NCBI GenBank assembly: GCA_001942045.1
Contig: MSTD01000004.1
Location: 34,076-98,075 of the forward strand
Direction: 5' to 3'
DNA length: 64,000 bases
DNA from: Mycolicibacterium porcinum
Lineage (GTDB): Bacteria > Actinomycetota > Actinomycetes > Mycobacteriales > Mycobacteriaceae
The notes under the pieces were generated by a model. It was not told where the DNA came from and made no database searches. It saw only the letters and a list, made by a program, of their open reading frames with translations. Shown here in pieces: positions 39,542 through 47,540 of the stretch (its first letter is position 1; the number at the start of each line of letters is the position of its first letter). The position numbers and the translations under genes are program-made.

Positions 39542-40203
39542 CAACCTTCGTACTGGTGCCCGGCGCCTGCCACGGCGGCTGGTGCTTCGACGACCTCGCC
39601 GCCGCGCTGCGCGCCGACGGACACCGGGTGCTGGCGCCGACGCTGACCGGGGTGGCCGAGCGGGCCCACCTGGCCCATGCCGGAGTCAACCTGGACACCC
39701 ACATCACCGATGTGATGGCCGAGATGCGGGCCCGGCAGGTGACCGACACCGTCCTGGTCGGCCACAGTTACGGGGGCATGGTGATCACCGCGGTCGCGGA
39801 TCGGATGCCGCAGCAGGTGGATTCGCTGGTGTACCTGGATGCGTTCGTGCCGGGCGACGGCGATTCCTGTTGGACCTTGACCAACGACGAGCAACGCGAG
39901 TGGTACATCGGTGTCGATTCCACGGGCTACGGCGTGCCGCCACTGCCGTTCTTCGACGCACGCGCGACGGCACATCCGCTGGCGTCGCTGCTGCAGCCGG
40001 TGCGGCTCGGCACCACACCGCCGGATATCCGTCGAACGTTCGTCTACGCGCAGCGCTGGCCGACCGAATCACCCTTCGCGCCCACCTACGAGCGACTGCG
40101 GACAGACCCGGCATGGACGACGCATTCGCTCGACGGGGCGCATAACCTCATGCGCGACAACCACGATGACCTGGTCCGGATTCTGCGCGACGCCGCCGGG
40201 TAA
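39538..40203 (+). CDS. Alpha/beta hydrolase, small esterase type
   Basis: The 221-residue protein has the oxyanion segment VLVPGACHGGWCFDDLAAAL, nucleophile elbow VGHSYGGMV and a C-terminal catalytic His in LDGAHNLMRDNHDDL. This matches the hydroxynitrile lyase/plant esterase-like alpha/beta hydrolases (EstC, pyrethroid-hydrolase-like). An acid partner is likely in VYLDAFVPGDGDS. It overlaps the monooxygenase gene (ATGA), so it probably hydrolyses an ester or ring-opened product in the same pathway, or releases the monooxygenase substrate. Confidence 0.85.
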   Translation: MTTFVLVPGACHGGWCFDDLAAALRADGHRVLAPTLTGVAERAHLAHAGVNLDTHITDVMAEMRARQVTDTVLVGHSYGGMVITAVADRMPQQVDSLVYLDAFVPGDGDSCWTLTNDEQREWYIGVDSTGYGVPPLPFFDARATAHPLASLLQPVRLGTTPPDIRRTFVYAQRWPTESPFAPTYERLRTDPAWTTHSLDGAHNLMRDNHDDLVRILRDAAG

Positions 40204-40240
40204 CGGATCGACGCCACGGTGGTCGCGCTAACCTTCCATC

Positions 40241-41347
40241 GTGCCGCCGTCACCTCCGATCGTGATCGGGCAGGTGACGTCGCTGACCGGCTCGAATTAC
40301 ATGGGTCTGGAGAACCGGGACGGAGCCGAGCTCGCGGTACAGCAGCTCAACGACGCGGGCGGTGTCCTCGGTCGCCGCGTGGAGCTGGCGGTCGAGGACG
40401 ACGAGAGTCTCCCCCGGGGTGCGGTGGCCGCCTACCACCGGTTGGCCGACCGCGGTGTCGCTGCCGTCGTCGGAACATCGTTCTCCAACGCGAGTTTGGC
40501 GGTCCTGCCGCACACCGATGAACGCCGGGTGGTGTACGTATCGACCGGAGCCGCGCACACCCAGGTCGATCCCGTCCGTCCGTATGTGTTCATGTCACCG
40601 CCGACGGGGCATCTGGTCGCCGCCCAGCTTCTCAGATACTGCCGGGATCACGGCCTGACCAGAATCGCGGTCACCTTCGATTCCGACAGCGTGTTCAACC
40701 GCGAGGCATGGGCGACGCAGGAAGCCATGTTGGGCCGATTCGGCATCGAAGCAGCCACCGTCGTGTCGGTCAAGGTCGACACCGAGAATTTCGGACCCGC
40801 TGTCGCCGAGGTCGCCGAGAGCGGCGCGCAGGCCTTGATGGCATGGGTCACCGGTCCACCCGCGACCGGATTGGCGCTGGCCTTCCGGTCAGCCGGCCTG
40901 AGCATTCCGATGGTCGCGGGGCTCGGCGCCGCGAGCCCCAGCTTCGTGACCGAAGTCGGCCCGGGCGCCGACGGCATCGTCGTGGCGACATCATTGGTGA
41001 GTGTGGTGTCGGATCTGCCGCCGTCAGCGACCCGTACTGTCATCGCCGCACTCACCGAACCGTTCGAGATCCGGCACGGCGCACCACCCTCTCAGTTCGC
41101 GGTGGACGGATACACCGCCGCGAAGCTGATTGCCACAGCCGTCGAAGCGGCCGGCGATGACGCGCCGCAGGCAGTCCAGCAGGCCATGGACTCACTGACA
41201 TGCCTCACGCCGGAAGGCGAATACCACTTCTCCCCCACTGACCATTCCGGGCTCGATGCGAATGACGTGGCGATCGCGGTCATTCGAGACGGCCGGTTTC
41301 GACTGACACCGTGGTCTCGCGACGAGCTGCTCCGACACTTGAAATAG
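40241..41347 (+). CDS. Periplasmic-binding-type receptor protein (Peripla_BP_6), no signal peptide visible
   Basis: The 368-residue protein begins MPPSPPIVIGQVTSLTGSNYMGLENRDGAELAVQQLNDAGGVLGRRVELAVEDDESLPRGAVAAYHRLADRGVAAVVGTSFSNASLAVLP. It has the full type I binding-protein fold of LivJ-type ABC receptors. The mature fold starts at residue 7, leaving no room for a Sec or lipoprotein signal from GTG 40241. No permease or ATPase gene is adjacent. It may be a cytoplasmic sensor or a gene that lost its leader. It converges with, and overlaps by 68 nt, the frameshifted monooxygenase. Confidence 0.75.
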   Translation: MPPSPPIVIGQVTSLTGSNYMGLENRDGAELAVQQLNDAGGVLGRRVELAVEDDESLPRGAVAAYHRLADRGVAAVVGTSFSNASLAVLPHTDERRVVYVSTGAAHTQVDPVRPYVFMSPPTGHLVAAQLLRYCRDHGLTRIAVTFDSDSVFNREAWATQEAMLGRFGIEAATVVSVKVDTENFGPAVAEVAESGAQALMAWVTGPPATGLALAFRSAGLSIPMVAGLGAASPSFVTEVGPGADGIVVATSLVSVVSDLPPSATRTVIAALTEPFEIRHGAPPSQFAVDGYTAAKLIATAVEAAGDDAPQAVQQAMDSLTCLTPEGEYHFSPTDHSGLDANDVAIAVIRDGRFRLTPWSRDELLRHLK

Positions 41348-42772
41348 CGGTTGACGTCTCCCCTGCTTGGCACAGTTGGTCGCGGACGACTTCGGGCCGG
41401 GTGCTGATCGCGCCGAGGTAGCCGTCGGGCCGGACCAGCACGTAGGAGCCGACGGGCACGTCGTAATCGGCATTGGCCCCGAGGCTCAGCCGTGGTACCC
41501 CGAAATCGACTGGATCGGAGCCGAATTGCAGCACAGTCCAGTGCGGGCCGCGGAACACGTCGAACAGCCTGCGGCCGTCCGGCAGCACACCGTCGGGGGC
41601 CCGGTCTCCGGCGCGCAGCGCACCGGCCGGATCGGTGTCGACGGCGAGCGGCCCGCCGCGGTAGTTGACGTCCAACTGGTGGATGGCCGCCGGTGCCGGC
41701 CCTGTCGCACCGAACCCCTGGCGGTGCAGCAGACCGCTGAGCTGCAGTACGTCGGCGGCGACGGGCAGACGTTCGGCCTCGTAGCTGTCCAGCAGTTCGG
41801 CAGGCGCACCGGACAACACCGCGGCGAGTTTCCAGCCGAGGTTGTAGGCATCCTGCACCCCGGTGTTGACGCCCTGTCCCCCAGCCGGTGAATGCACGTG
41901 GGCCGCGTCCCCGGCCAGGATCACTCGCCCCATCCGGAAGCGTTGTGCCATCAGCAGGTTCACTCGATACAGGGAGACCCAGCGCAGGTGCGACAGCGTC
42001 ACGTCCCGGCGGCCCGACCGGTGTTCGAGCAGCGCCTGCATGCCGTCGAGGGTCAGCGCGGGAACCTCGTCGCCCGGCGCCATCGTCACCACCAATTGGT
42101 AGTGCTCACTGCCCGGTAAGTTCCACAGCGAGAACCGGGTGGACTGGTCGCCGTCACGGGTCAGCAAGTGGCAACACCGGCCCCGAGGCCGGAGGCCCGC
42201 ACGTCGCCCACGATGATGCGTTCCTCGGTGAGGGCACCGCCCAGGAAGTCGACACCGGACGCCTTGCGGACCGTGCTACGGCCGCCGTCGGCGCCGACCA
42301 GGTAATCGGCGTCGATAGGTCCTCGGCTCGTGTGCACCGTGACGCTGTCGCCGTCTTGCGTGAAACCTGTTACCTCGGTATCGAATTCGATGTCCCCACC
42401 GAGTTCGGCGAATCGCGCCGCCAGGATCTTGTCGGTGCGCCACTGCGGGATCAGCCAGGTGTCCGGGTACGGCACCGCCGGGCTGGGCTCCAGCTCCGGC
42501 AGTCCCAGCAGGTCATAGATCCGCTTCTGCCACACCACGTCTGTGCCGCGGTACAGCCGCATGGGCGGAAAGGCCTCACCGGCGGCCCGCACGGCACCGA
42601 TCACGCCGAGGTCGTCGAAGACCTCCAGGGTGCGCGGTTGCAGCCCCTTACCGCGCGAGCCGGGGAACAGCGTCGCCGCCTTGTCCAGCACCCGGCAGGG
42701 CACGCCGCGGCGAGCCAGCTCGATGGCGAGAGTAAGCCCGGTCGGTCCGGCGCCGGCGATCACGACGGTCAT
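41280..42772 (-). pseudogene. Frameshifted FAD-dependent monooxygenase (aromatic hydroxylase)
   Basis: Two consecutive frames encode one protein. The first (42161-42772, 203 aa) has IAGAGPTGLTLAIELARRGVPCRVLDKA and DADYLVGADGGRSTVRKASGVDF. The second (41280-42167) has VILAGDAAHVHSPAGGQGVNTGVQDAYNLGWKLAAVLSGAPAELLDSYEAERLPVA and a thioredoxin-like C-terminal domain. Together they make a complete about 495-residue hydroxylase of the pentachlorophenol/rifampicin monooxygenase type. The break is at about 42160-42170, where one frame ends VATC-stop while the other resumes at LLTRDGDQSTRF. A one-base loss restores a single frame. It may be a true pseudogene or a sequencing error. The start ATG 42772 overlaps the tetR stop. 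Its tail overlaps the convergent gene by 68 nt. Confidence 0.8.
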
Positions 42773-43338
42773 CGGCCGCCACCTCCGAGCAGCACCAGCA
42801 GCACGTCGTCGACCAGCCGCGCACTGAACGCCGCGTCGACTGGCAGGTCCAGGTGCATCTGGCGCAGGATCATCGCCTCGGCCACGTCGTGGATGAGCTC
42901 GACGTCGGTGTCGGCCGCGATGTCACCCCGGTCGATGGCCCGATGCAGCGCGGCGTGGAACGGCGAGAGCTCTTCTTTGGCGAGGTGTTCGCGGATGGCC
43001 TCCGCCAGCTGTGCGTCGTGGCGCATCAGCGTCGCGAGCTCTGCGGTCACCCGGGTCAGCGGGTCGGCCACCTCGTCGGCGATCACGTCCATCACCGCGA
43101 GCAGGTCGCTGCGCAGCTGCCCGGTATCGGGCACGGCTGCGTTGCGGGCGGTGTCCGCGGCGTCCAGCGTGGCGCGCACGAGCTGGGCCTTGTTCGGCCA
43201 CCGGCGGTAGATCGTGGCCTTGCTGGCGCCGGCCCGTGCGGCCACGGCATCAATGGTCAGCGCTGGATATCCGCGTTCCACCAGCAGCTCGGTCGTGGCG
43301 GCCAGCACCGCCTGCTCGCGCTCCATACCTCGAACCAT
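42769..43338 (-). CDS. TetR-family repressor
   Basis: The 189-residue protein starts MVRGMEREQAVLAATTELLVERGYPALTIDAVAARAGASKATIYRRWPNKAQLVRATLDAA, a TetR helix-turn-helix. A helical ligand domain of the TetR_C type (EELSPFHAALHRAIDRGDI) follows. I start it at ATG 43338 because the open frame above it runs through a perfect 29-bp palindrome, which must be its operator. The stop overlaps the start of the frameshifted monooxygenase (ATGA), so it controls its own operon and perhaps the divergent DUF35-thiolase genes. Confidence 0.9.
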   Translation of the reverse strand: MVRGMEREQAVLAATTELLVERGYPALTIDAVAARAGASKATIYRRWPNKAQLVRATLDAADTARNAAVPDTGQLRSDLLAVMDVIADEVADPLTRVTAELATLMRHDAQLAEAIREHLAKEELSPFHAALHRAIDRGDIAADTDVELIHDVAEAMILRQMHLDLPVDAAFSARLVDDVLLVLLGGGGR

Positions 43339-43342
43339 GCAC

Positions 43343-43371
43343 GAAGAGTACGAAACAGTTTCGTACTCTTC
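43343..43371. promoter_or_regulatory. Perfect 29-bp palindromic operator of the TetR repressor
   Basis: The 14-nt arms GAAGAGTACGAAAC (43343-43356) and GTTTCGTACTCTTC (43358-43371) are exact complements around a single A. The core TACGAAAC-N-GTTTCGTA is a typical TetR-family operator. It sits 5 nt upstream of the tetR start and 76 nt upstream of the divergent DUF35 gene. Confidence 0.85.
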
Positions 43372-43447
43372 AAACGAATATCTTGGCCCTCGGGACAAAA
43401 CTGCAACACGTTTCAGTTCTGCGGTCTGGATCGTTTAGGCTGGCCGC

Positions 43448-43888
43448 GTGCCAGCAGCATCTTCGCAACCCGCGATCGACGGATGGTTCGCCACCGACGA
43501 CGCCGGTGCCACCCACCTGATCGGCGGCAAGTGCACCCAGTGCGCCACCTACGTGTTCCCGCCGCGCGAGAACAACTGCCCCAACCCGGCCTGCGACAGC
43601 GACACCCTTGACCTGGTTCCGCTGTCCCGCCGCGGAAAGGTGTGGAGCTACACCGAGAACCGGTACCTCCCGCCGTCGCCGTACCCCAAGACCGACCCGT
43701 TCGAGCCGTTCGCGATCGCCGCGGTCGAGCTGGCCGACGAAGGTCTGATCGTGCTCGGCAAGGTCGTCGAAGGCACCCTCGCGGCCGACCTCAAGGTCGG
43801 TATGGAGATGGAGCTGACCACCATGACGCTCTACACCGACGACGAGGGCGTCGAGCGCACCACCCACGCCTGGAGGATCCCGTCATGA
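43448..43888 (+). CDS. Zinc-ribbon/OB-fold acyl-CoA-associated protein (DUF35, Rv1628c-like)
   Basis: The 146-residue protein has the rubredoxin-like zinc ribbon C29-x2-C32 and C44-x4-C49 (CTQC ... CPNPAC), followed by an OB fold (GKVWSYTENRYLPPSPYPKTDPFEPFAIAAVELADEGLIVLGKVVEG). DUF35 proteins form complexes with thiolases or aldolases acting on acyl-CoA. Here the ATGA overlap with the next gene, a thiolase-like lipid-transfer protein, supports a two-subunit enzyme. In M. tuberculosis the pair is Rv1628c-Rv1627c near polA. Confidence 0.88.
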   Translation: MPAASSQPAIDGWFATDDAGATHLIGGKCTQCATYVFPPRENNCPNPACDSDTLDLVPLSRRGKVWSYTENRYLPPSPYPKTDPFEPFAIAAVELADEGLIVLGKVVEGTLAADLKVGMEMELTTMTLYTDDEGVERTTHAWRIPS

Positions 43889-45087
43889 GTGCACCCGAAC
43901 CGCTCTACATCCTCGGCGCGGGCATGCACCCGTGGGGCAAGTGGGGACGCGACTTCACCGAGTACGGCGTCGTCGCCGCGCGGGCCGCCCTGGCCGAGGC
44001 CGGCCTCAACGCGCAGCAGATCCAGTTCATCGCCGGTGCCGACACCATCCGCAACGGCTACCCGGGCTTCATCGCCGGGTCGACGTTCGCCCAGAAGCTC
44101 GGCTGGAACGGCGTGCCGGTGTCGTCTTCGTACGCGGCCTGCGCGTCGGGCTCGCAGGCACTGCAGAGCGCCCGCGCCCAGATCCTGGCCGGATTCTGCG
44201 ATGTCGCCCTGGTGATCGGCGCCGACACGACGCCCAAGGGTGCGTTCGCGCCCGTCGGCGGCGAGCGTAAGAACGATCCGGACTGGCAGCGCTTCCACCT
44301 GCTCGGCGCGATGAACCCGGTGTACTTCGCCCTGCTGGCCCGGCGCCGGATGGATCTCTATGGCGCCACCGCCGAGGACTTCGCCCAGGTGAAGGTGAAG
44401 AACTCCCGCCACGGCCTGCAGAACCCGAATGCGCGCTACCGCAAGGAATCCGCGATCGAGGACGTTCTGGCCAGCCCGGTGGTCTCCGACCCGCTGCGCC
44501 AGCTCGACATCTGCGCCACCTCCGACGGCGCGGCCGCGCTGATCGTGGCGAGCGCGGACTTCGCCCGCAAGCACCTCGGCTCACTGGAGGGCGTGCCGTC
44601 GGTGCGCGCCATCTCGACCGTGACCCCGCGCTACCCGCAGCACCTGCCCGAATTGCCGGACATCGCAACGGATTCCACCGCCGTCGTGCCCGCGCCGGAG
44701 CGGGTGTTCAAGGACCAGATTCTCGACGCGGCCTACGCCGAGGCCGGCATCGGCCCCGAGGACGTCAGCCTGGCCGAGGTCTACGACCTGTCCACCGCGC
44801 TCGAGCTGGACTGGTACGAGCACCTGGGCCTGTGCGCCAAGGGTGAAGGCGAGCAGCTGCTGCGTTCGGGCGCGACCACCATCGGCGGCCGGGTCCCGGT
44901 CAACCCGTCCGGCGGTCTGGCCTGCTTCGGCGAGGCCATCCCGGCCCAGGCCATCGCGCAGGTGTGCGAGTTGACCTGGCAGCTCAAAGGCCAGGCCACC
45001 GGCAGGCAGGTCGAGGGCGCGAAGGTCGGCGTCACCGCCAACCAGGGCCTGTTCGGCCACGGTTCCTCGGTGATCGTCGCCCGGTGA
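43885..45087 (+). CDS. Thiolase-like lipid-transfer protein (SCP2 thiolase type, Rv1627c-like)
   Basis: The 400-residue thiolase fold starts EPLYILGAGMHPWGKWGRDFTEYGVVAARAALAEAGL. The nucleophile cysteine is C86 in SSYAACASGSQAL. It has LAEVYDLSTALELDWYEHLGL and NPSGGLACFGEAIPAQAIAQVCEL, and ends ANQGLFGHGSSVIV. In SCP2-type and steroid-associated thiolases, this fold with a DUF35 partner cleaves or condenses beta-ketoacyl-CoA side chains. The exact substrate is unknown. It forms an operon with the DUF35 gene upstream. Confidence 0.88.
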   Translation: MSAPEPLYILGAGMHPWGKWGRDFTEYGVVAARAALAEAGLNAQQIQFIAGADTIRNGYPGFIAGSTFAQKLGWNGVPVSSSYAACASGSQALQSARAQILAGFCDVALVIGADTTPKGAFAPVGGERKNDPDWQRFHLLGAMNPVYFALLARRRMDLYGATAEDFAQVKVKNSRHGLQNPNARYRKESAIEDVLASPVVSDPLRQLDICATSDGAAALIVASADFARKHLGSLEGVPSVRAISTVTPRYPQHLPELPDIATDSTAVVPAPERVFKDQILDAAYAEAGIGPEDVSLAEVYDLSTALELDWYEHLGLCAKGEGEQLLRSGATTIGGRVPVNPSGGLACFGEAIPAQAIAQVCELTWQLKGQATGRQVEGAKVGVTANQGLFGHGSSVIVAR

Positions 45088-45100
45088 TCCCCGTTGCCGC

Positions 45101-45161
45101 GCGAGCGTGCGTGTCTGCTCCGCGACACGCCGCCGCGCGGCAGCATTTTGCGCACACTCGC
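45101..45161 (-). repeat. 60-bp GC-rich intergenic repeat, copy A (inverted)
   Basis: Read on the minus strand, this 61-bp segment begins GCGAGTGTGCGCAAAA and ends CAGACACGCACGCTCGC. It matches copy B (45410-45469) along most of its length, sharing GCTGC, GGCGGCGTGTCG and the CAGAC(A/G)CGCACGCTCG end. Its ends are complementary to each other, so it can form a stem. It lies between the thiolase and DUF167 genes. Confidence 0.75.
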
Positions 45162-45175
45162 GTCACGATGGCGGC

Positions 45176-45403
45176 GTGAGCGAAACCGTCGCCGTCCGCG
45201 TCAAACCCGGCAGCCGCAAAGGCCCGCTGGTCGAGGTCGCCGACGACGGTGAGCTCACCATCTATGTGCAGGAGCGCGCTGTCGACGGCAAGGCCAATGA
45301 CGCCGTCACCAAACTGCTGGCCCAGCATCTGGGCGTGCCGCGCAGCCGCGTGGAGTTGATCTCCGGAGCGACTGCGCGGCTCAAGCGTTTTCGCATCACC
45401 TGA
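45176..45403 (+). CDS. DUF167 (YggU-like) family protein
   Basis: The 75-residue protein MSETVAVRVKPGSRKGPLVEVADDGELTIYVQERAVDGKANDAVTKLLAQHLGVPRSRVELISGATARLKRFRIT carries the family core VxVKPxSR and A(V)DGKAN..., with the SGxxxRxK(R)F ending. The GTG start at 45176 is taken because the upstream frame runs through a repeat. The function of DUF167 is unknown. The gene is enclosed by the two inverted repeat copies. Confidence 0.88.
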   Translation: MSETVAVRVKPGSRKGPLVEVADDGELTIYVQERAVDGKANDAVTKLLAQHLGVPRSRVELISGATARLKRFRIT

Positions 45404-45409
45404 TCGCCG

Positions 45410-45469
45410 GCGAGCGTGCACAGACCGCTGCTCAAAGGCGGCGTGTCGGCCGACAGACGCGCACGCTCG
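45410..45469 (+). repeat. 60-bp GC-rich intergenic repeat, copy B (direct)
   Basis: The plus strand starts GCGAGCGTGCACAGAC and ends CAGACGCGCACGCTCG. It is the inverted counterpart of copy A, with the same internal GGCGGCGTGTCG block. It starts 7 nt after the DUF167 stop and ends 19 nt before the stop of the convergent kinase gene, where it may also serve as a transcription barrier. Confidence 0.75.
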
Positions 45470-45488
45470 TGGTGCAAAGGGGCCTGCG

Positions 45489-47495
45489 TCAGCCCAGGTT
45501 GCGGTTCCACTCCAGCCAGCCGATGCCGGTGCGCCCGTCGGCGGTGCGTACCTTCGCCCAGGCCCGGGGGAACTGACTGACGCGCCCGGCACCGTCGTCT
45601 CCCGGAGCCACCAGCAGCACCGGCGCATGGCCCTGGATGTCGACGGTCGCCTCGATGTCGCCAGGTTGCAGCGTGAGCGTGGTCGACACCGGCAGATCGT
45701 CGTCGCCGACCGCGTATTGGGCTGTCACCGCCTGTAATTCGACGAGCGGTTCGCCTTCGCGCTGCGAATAGCCGATGCCGATCGGCGGCATCCCGGGAAT
45801 CCGGATGTCCACGGCGTGCAGGCGGGTGCCGTCGTCGAGATGGATGGCGCTCCAGACCCAGTTCATCGCCCACCAGTCCCGCACACCCCACGAGTGGTCG
45901 CGCTGGCCCGCAACGGCCTCGACGGTGTGGGTCTGGTCGCCGATGATCACCGTCCCCGACACCGTGCACGGGATCTCGTAGCGCGGCGTGATCCGGTACT
46001 GGTACGGAATTCCCGCGGTATGCCAGGTCAGGTCCAGCGTCACCGAAACGGCCCCTCCCGCCTCGCCACGCAGCAAGGCCGACGGATCGTCGAATGACTG
46101 GCCGGTACCCGTGGCGGTCAGGCGGTACGCCTCCAGCGGCTCGTCCGGGTGCAGGTTCAGCTCGACCCCCTCCCCCTTGACCGACGACGGCTCGGCCGGC
46201 GGCGCGTGAAAGTCGTTGAGCGCCACGGTCGGCATCCCCGGACCGCAGAACAGCACATTGATCCACGCGGTGTCCTGGTTGGGGATCAAGCCAAGCCGGA
46301 TCCAGCCGCCCAAACCCGCCTCAGCATCGACGAAGTCGAAGTACCAGCTCTCGTTCCACAGTTCTTCGTCAGTGGGAGTGTGCGCGAACTCGTCCTCGAT
46401 ATCGGGCACCAGCGGTTCCGGGATCGCCGGTGGCGCAAGCACATCCAGCGCATTCGTGTCCAGGACGTGGCTGCAGTGCCGGTCGAGCATCGTCATGAAC
46501 ATCTGGTCGCCGCGTTCGGTGCGCTCCACCAACATCGAGGAGATGATCGCCATCATGACGCCGAAGAAGCTCTGCCGGCGTACCCCCTCACGCACCTGGC
46601 CGAGTGTCAACGCCGTGTCCGGTCCGAGGGCCTGGTGATACGCACTCAGTAACTCGTCGTAGTGGGCTCGGCGCTGCTCGACAGGCAGAGCGCAGCCGAT
46701 GAAGTAGGCGACGTCGGTGAACGCCGGCCCCCGGGTGACGGTCTGCCAGTCGACCACGGTCAGTGCCCGGTCCGCGCCCGGACCGCCGAACAGCATGTTG
46801 TCGAGTCGATAGTCGCCGTGCACGAGCCCGTGTGGCCGCTGGGGCGCGCCTTCGTCGGCGAGGTAGGCATCAAAGCTCTCGACGAGACGCTCGCACACCT
46901 GCCGCTGCTCCGGCGTGATCAGCTCCGCGTAGCGGTCGACGAACGCTGCGTAGAGGCCGCTGATGAGAGCCTGGTTGACCGGCGCCTCCCGGTTGAGCCA
47001 TTCGGCTCGGTCCAAAGCCTCGGCGCCCGCCTTCGATCCGTGGATGCGCCCCAGCTCGGTGAGCGCCACGGCAGCCTGTTCGGCTGTGGCGCCGCGGATC
47101 TCGTCACCCACCACCGCCGGAACGGCATCGCCCAGCAGCAGGTCGAATGCACCGGTCTGCGTGTCGATCGCGGCGTGGTAGCACGGCGCCACCGGCCCGG
47201 GAGCCAGGGCGGGCGCGATATCGGTGTAGAACCGCACCTCACGCTCGTAGAGTCCCAGCGCCAGCCCGGTCTGACGGCTGTTGGGATCGGTGGCCGCCAC
47301 CTTCAGCACCACCGATGCCGGCCCCTCGGAGTCCGACGTGTAGCTCAGCGAAACGCGGTAGCACTCGCTCATCTGGCCGGTTCCGATCCGCTCGAAACTG
47401 AATCCACTGACCGGGCCGGAGCCCAGCGCGGCCGTCAGCCACTCGCAGGTCAGATCGTCGGGACGGTCGAGCACGGCAGTCTGAGTCGGTTGCAC
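45489..47495 (-). CDS. Phosphotransferase (APH/EcKinase-like) fused to a C-terminal lipocalin/CrtC-like domain
   Basis: The 668-residue protein has a protein-kinase-like phosphotransferase domain at residues 1-340 with catalytic loop HGDYRLDN (H226, D228, N233) and VVDWQTVTRGPAFTDVAYF (Mg2+ Asp). A second domain spans about 370-665 (EDEFAHTPTDEELWNESWYFDFVDAEAGLGGWIRLGL ... GQRDHSWGVRDWWAMNWVWSAIHL ... GIGYSQREG). The second domain resembles DUF7064/hydroxyneurosporene synthase-type beta barrels that bind hydrophobic molecules. The fusion suggests phosphorylation of a lipid-like alcohol, but this is inference. It is the last gene on this strand after lipT and the amine oxidase. Start GTG or ATG 47495. 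Confidence 0.75.
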   Translation of the reverse strand: MQPTQTAVLDRPDDLTCEWLTAALGSGPVSGFSFERIGTGQMSECYRVSLSYTSDSEGPASVVLKVAATDPNSRQTGLALGLYEREVRFYTDIAPALAPGPVAPCYHAAIDTQTGAFDLLLGDAVPAVVGDEIRGATAEQAAVALTELGRIHGSKAGAEALDRAEWLNREAPVNQALISGLYAAFVDRYAELITPEQRQVCERLVESFDAYLADEGAPQRPHGLVHGDYRLDNMLFGGPGADRALTVVDWQTVTRGPAFTDVAYFIGCALPVEQRRAHYDELLSAYHQALGPDTALTLGQVREGVRRQSFFGVMMAIISSMLVERTERGDQMFMTMLDRHCSHVLDTNALDVLAPPAIPEPLVPDIEDEFAHTPTDEELWNESWYFDFVDAEAGLGGWIRLGLIPNQDTAWINVLFCGPGMPTVALNDFHAPPAEPSSVKGEGVELNLHPDEPLEAYRLTATGTGQSFDDPSALLRGEAGGAVSVTLDLTWHTAGIPYQYRITPRYEIPCTVSGTVIIGDQTHTVEAVAGQRDHSWGVRDWWAMNWVWSAIHLDDGTRLHAVDIRIPGMPPIGIGYSQREGEPLVELQAVTAQYAVGDDDLPVSTTLTLQPGDIEATVDIQGHAPVLLVAPGDDGAGRVSQFPRAWAKVRTADGRTGIGWLEWNRNLG

Positions 47496-47540
47496 ACAGG
47501 CAACCTAGCAGTGTTCTGCATCACATATGACAGGTGTCAA

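Noticed and set aside
42161..42167. Programmed frameshift in the flavin monooxygenase
   Set aside because: No slippery heptamer or stimulatory structure is visible at the junction; simple mutation or read error is more likely.
45107..45175. Coding extension of DUF167 upstream through the repeat
   Set aside because: The added residues (CSATRRRAAAFCAHSRH) come from the intergenic repeat and do not belong to the family; GTG 45176 fits the domain start.
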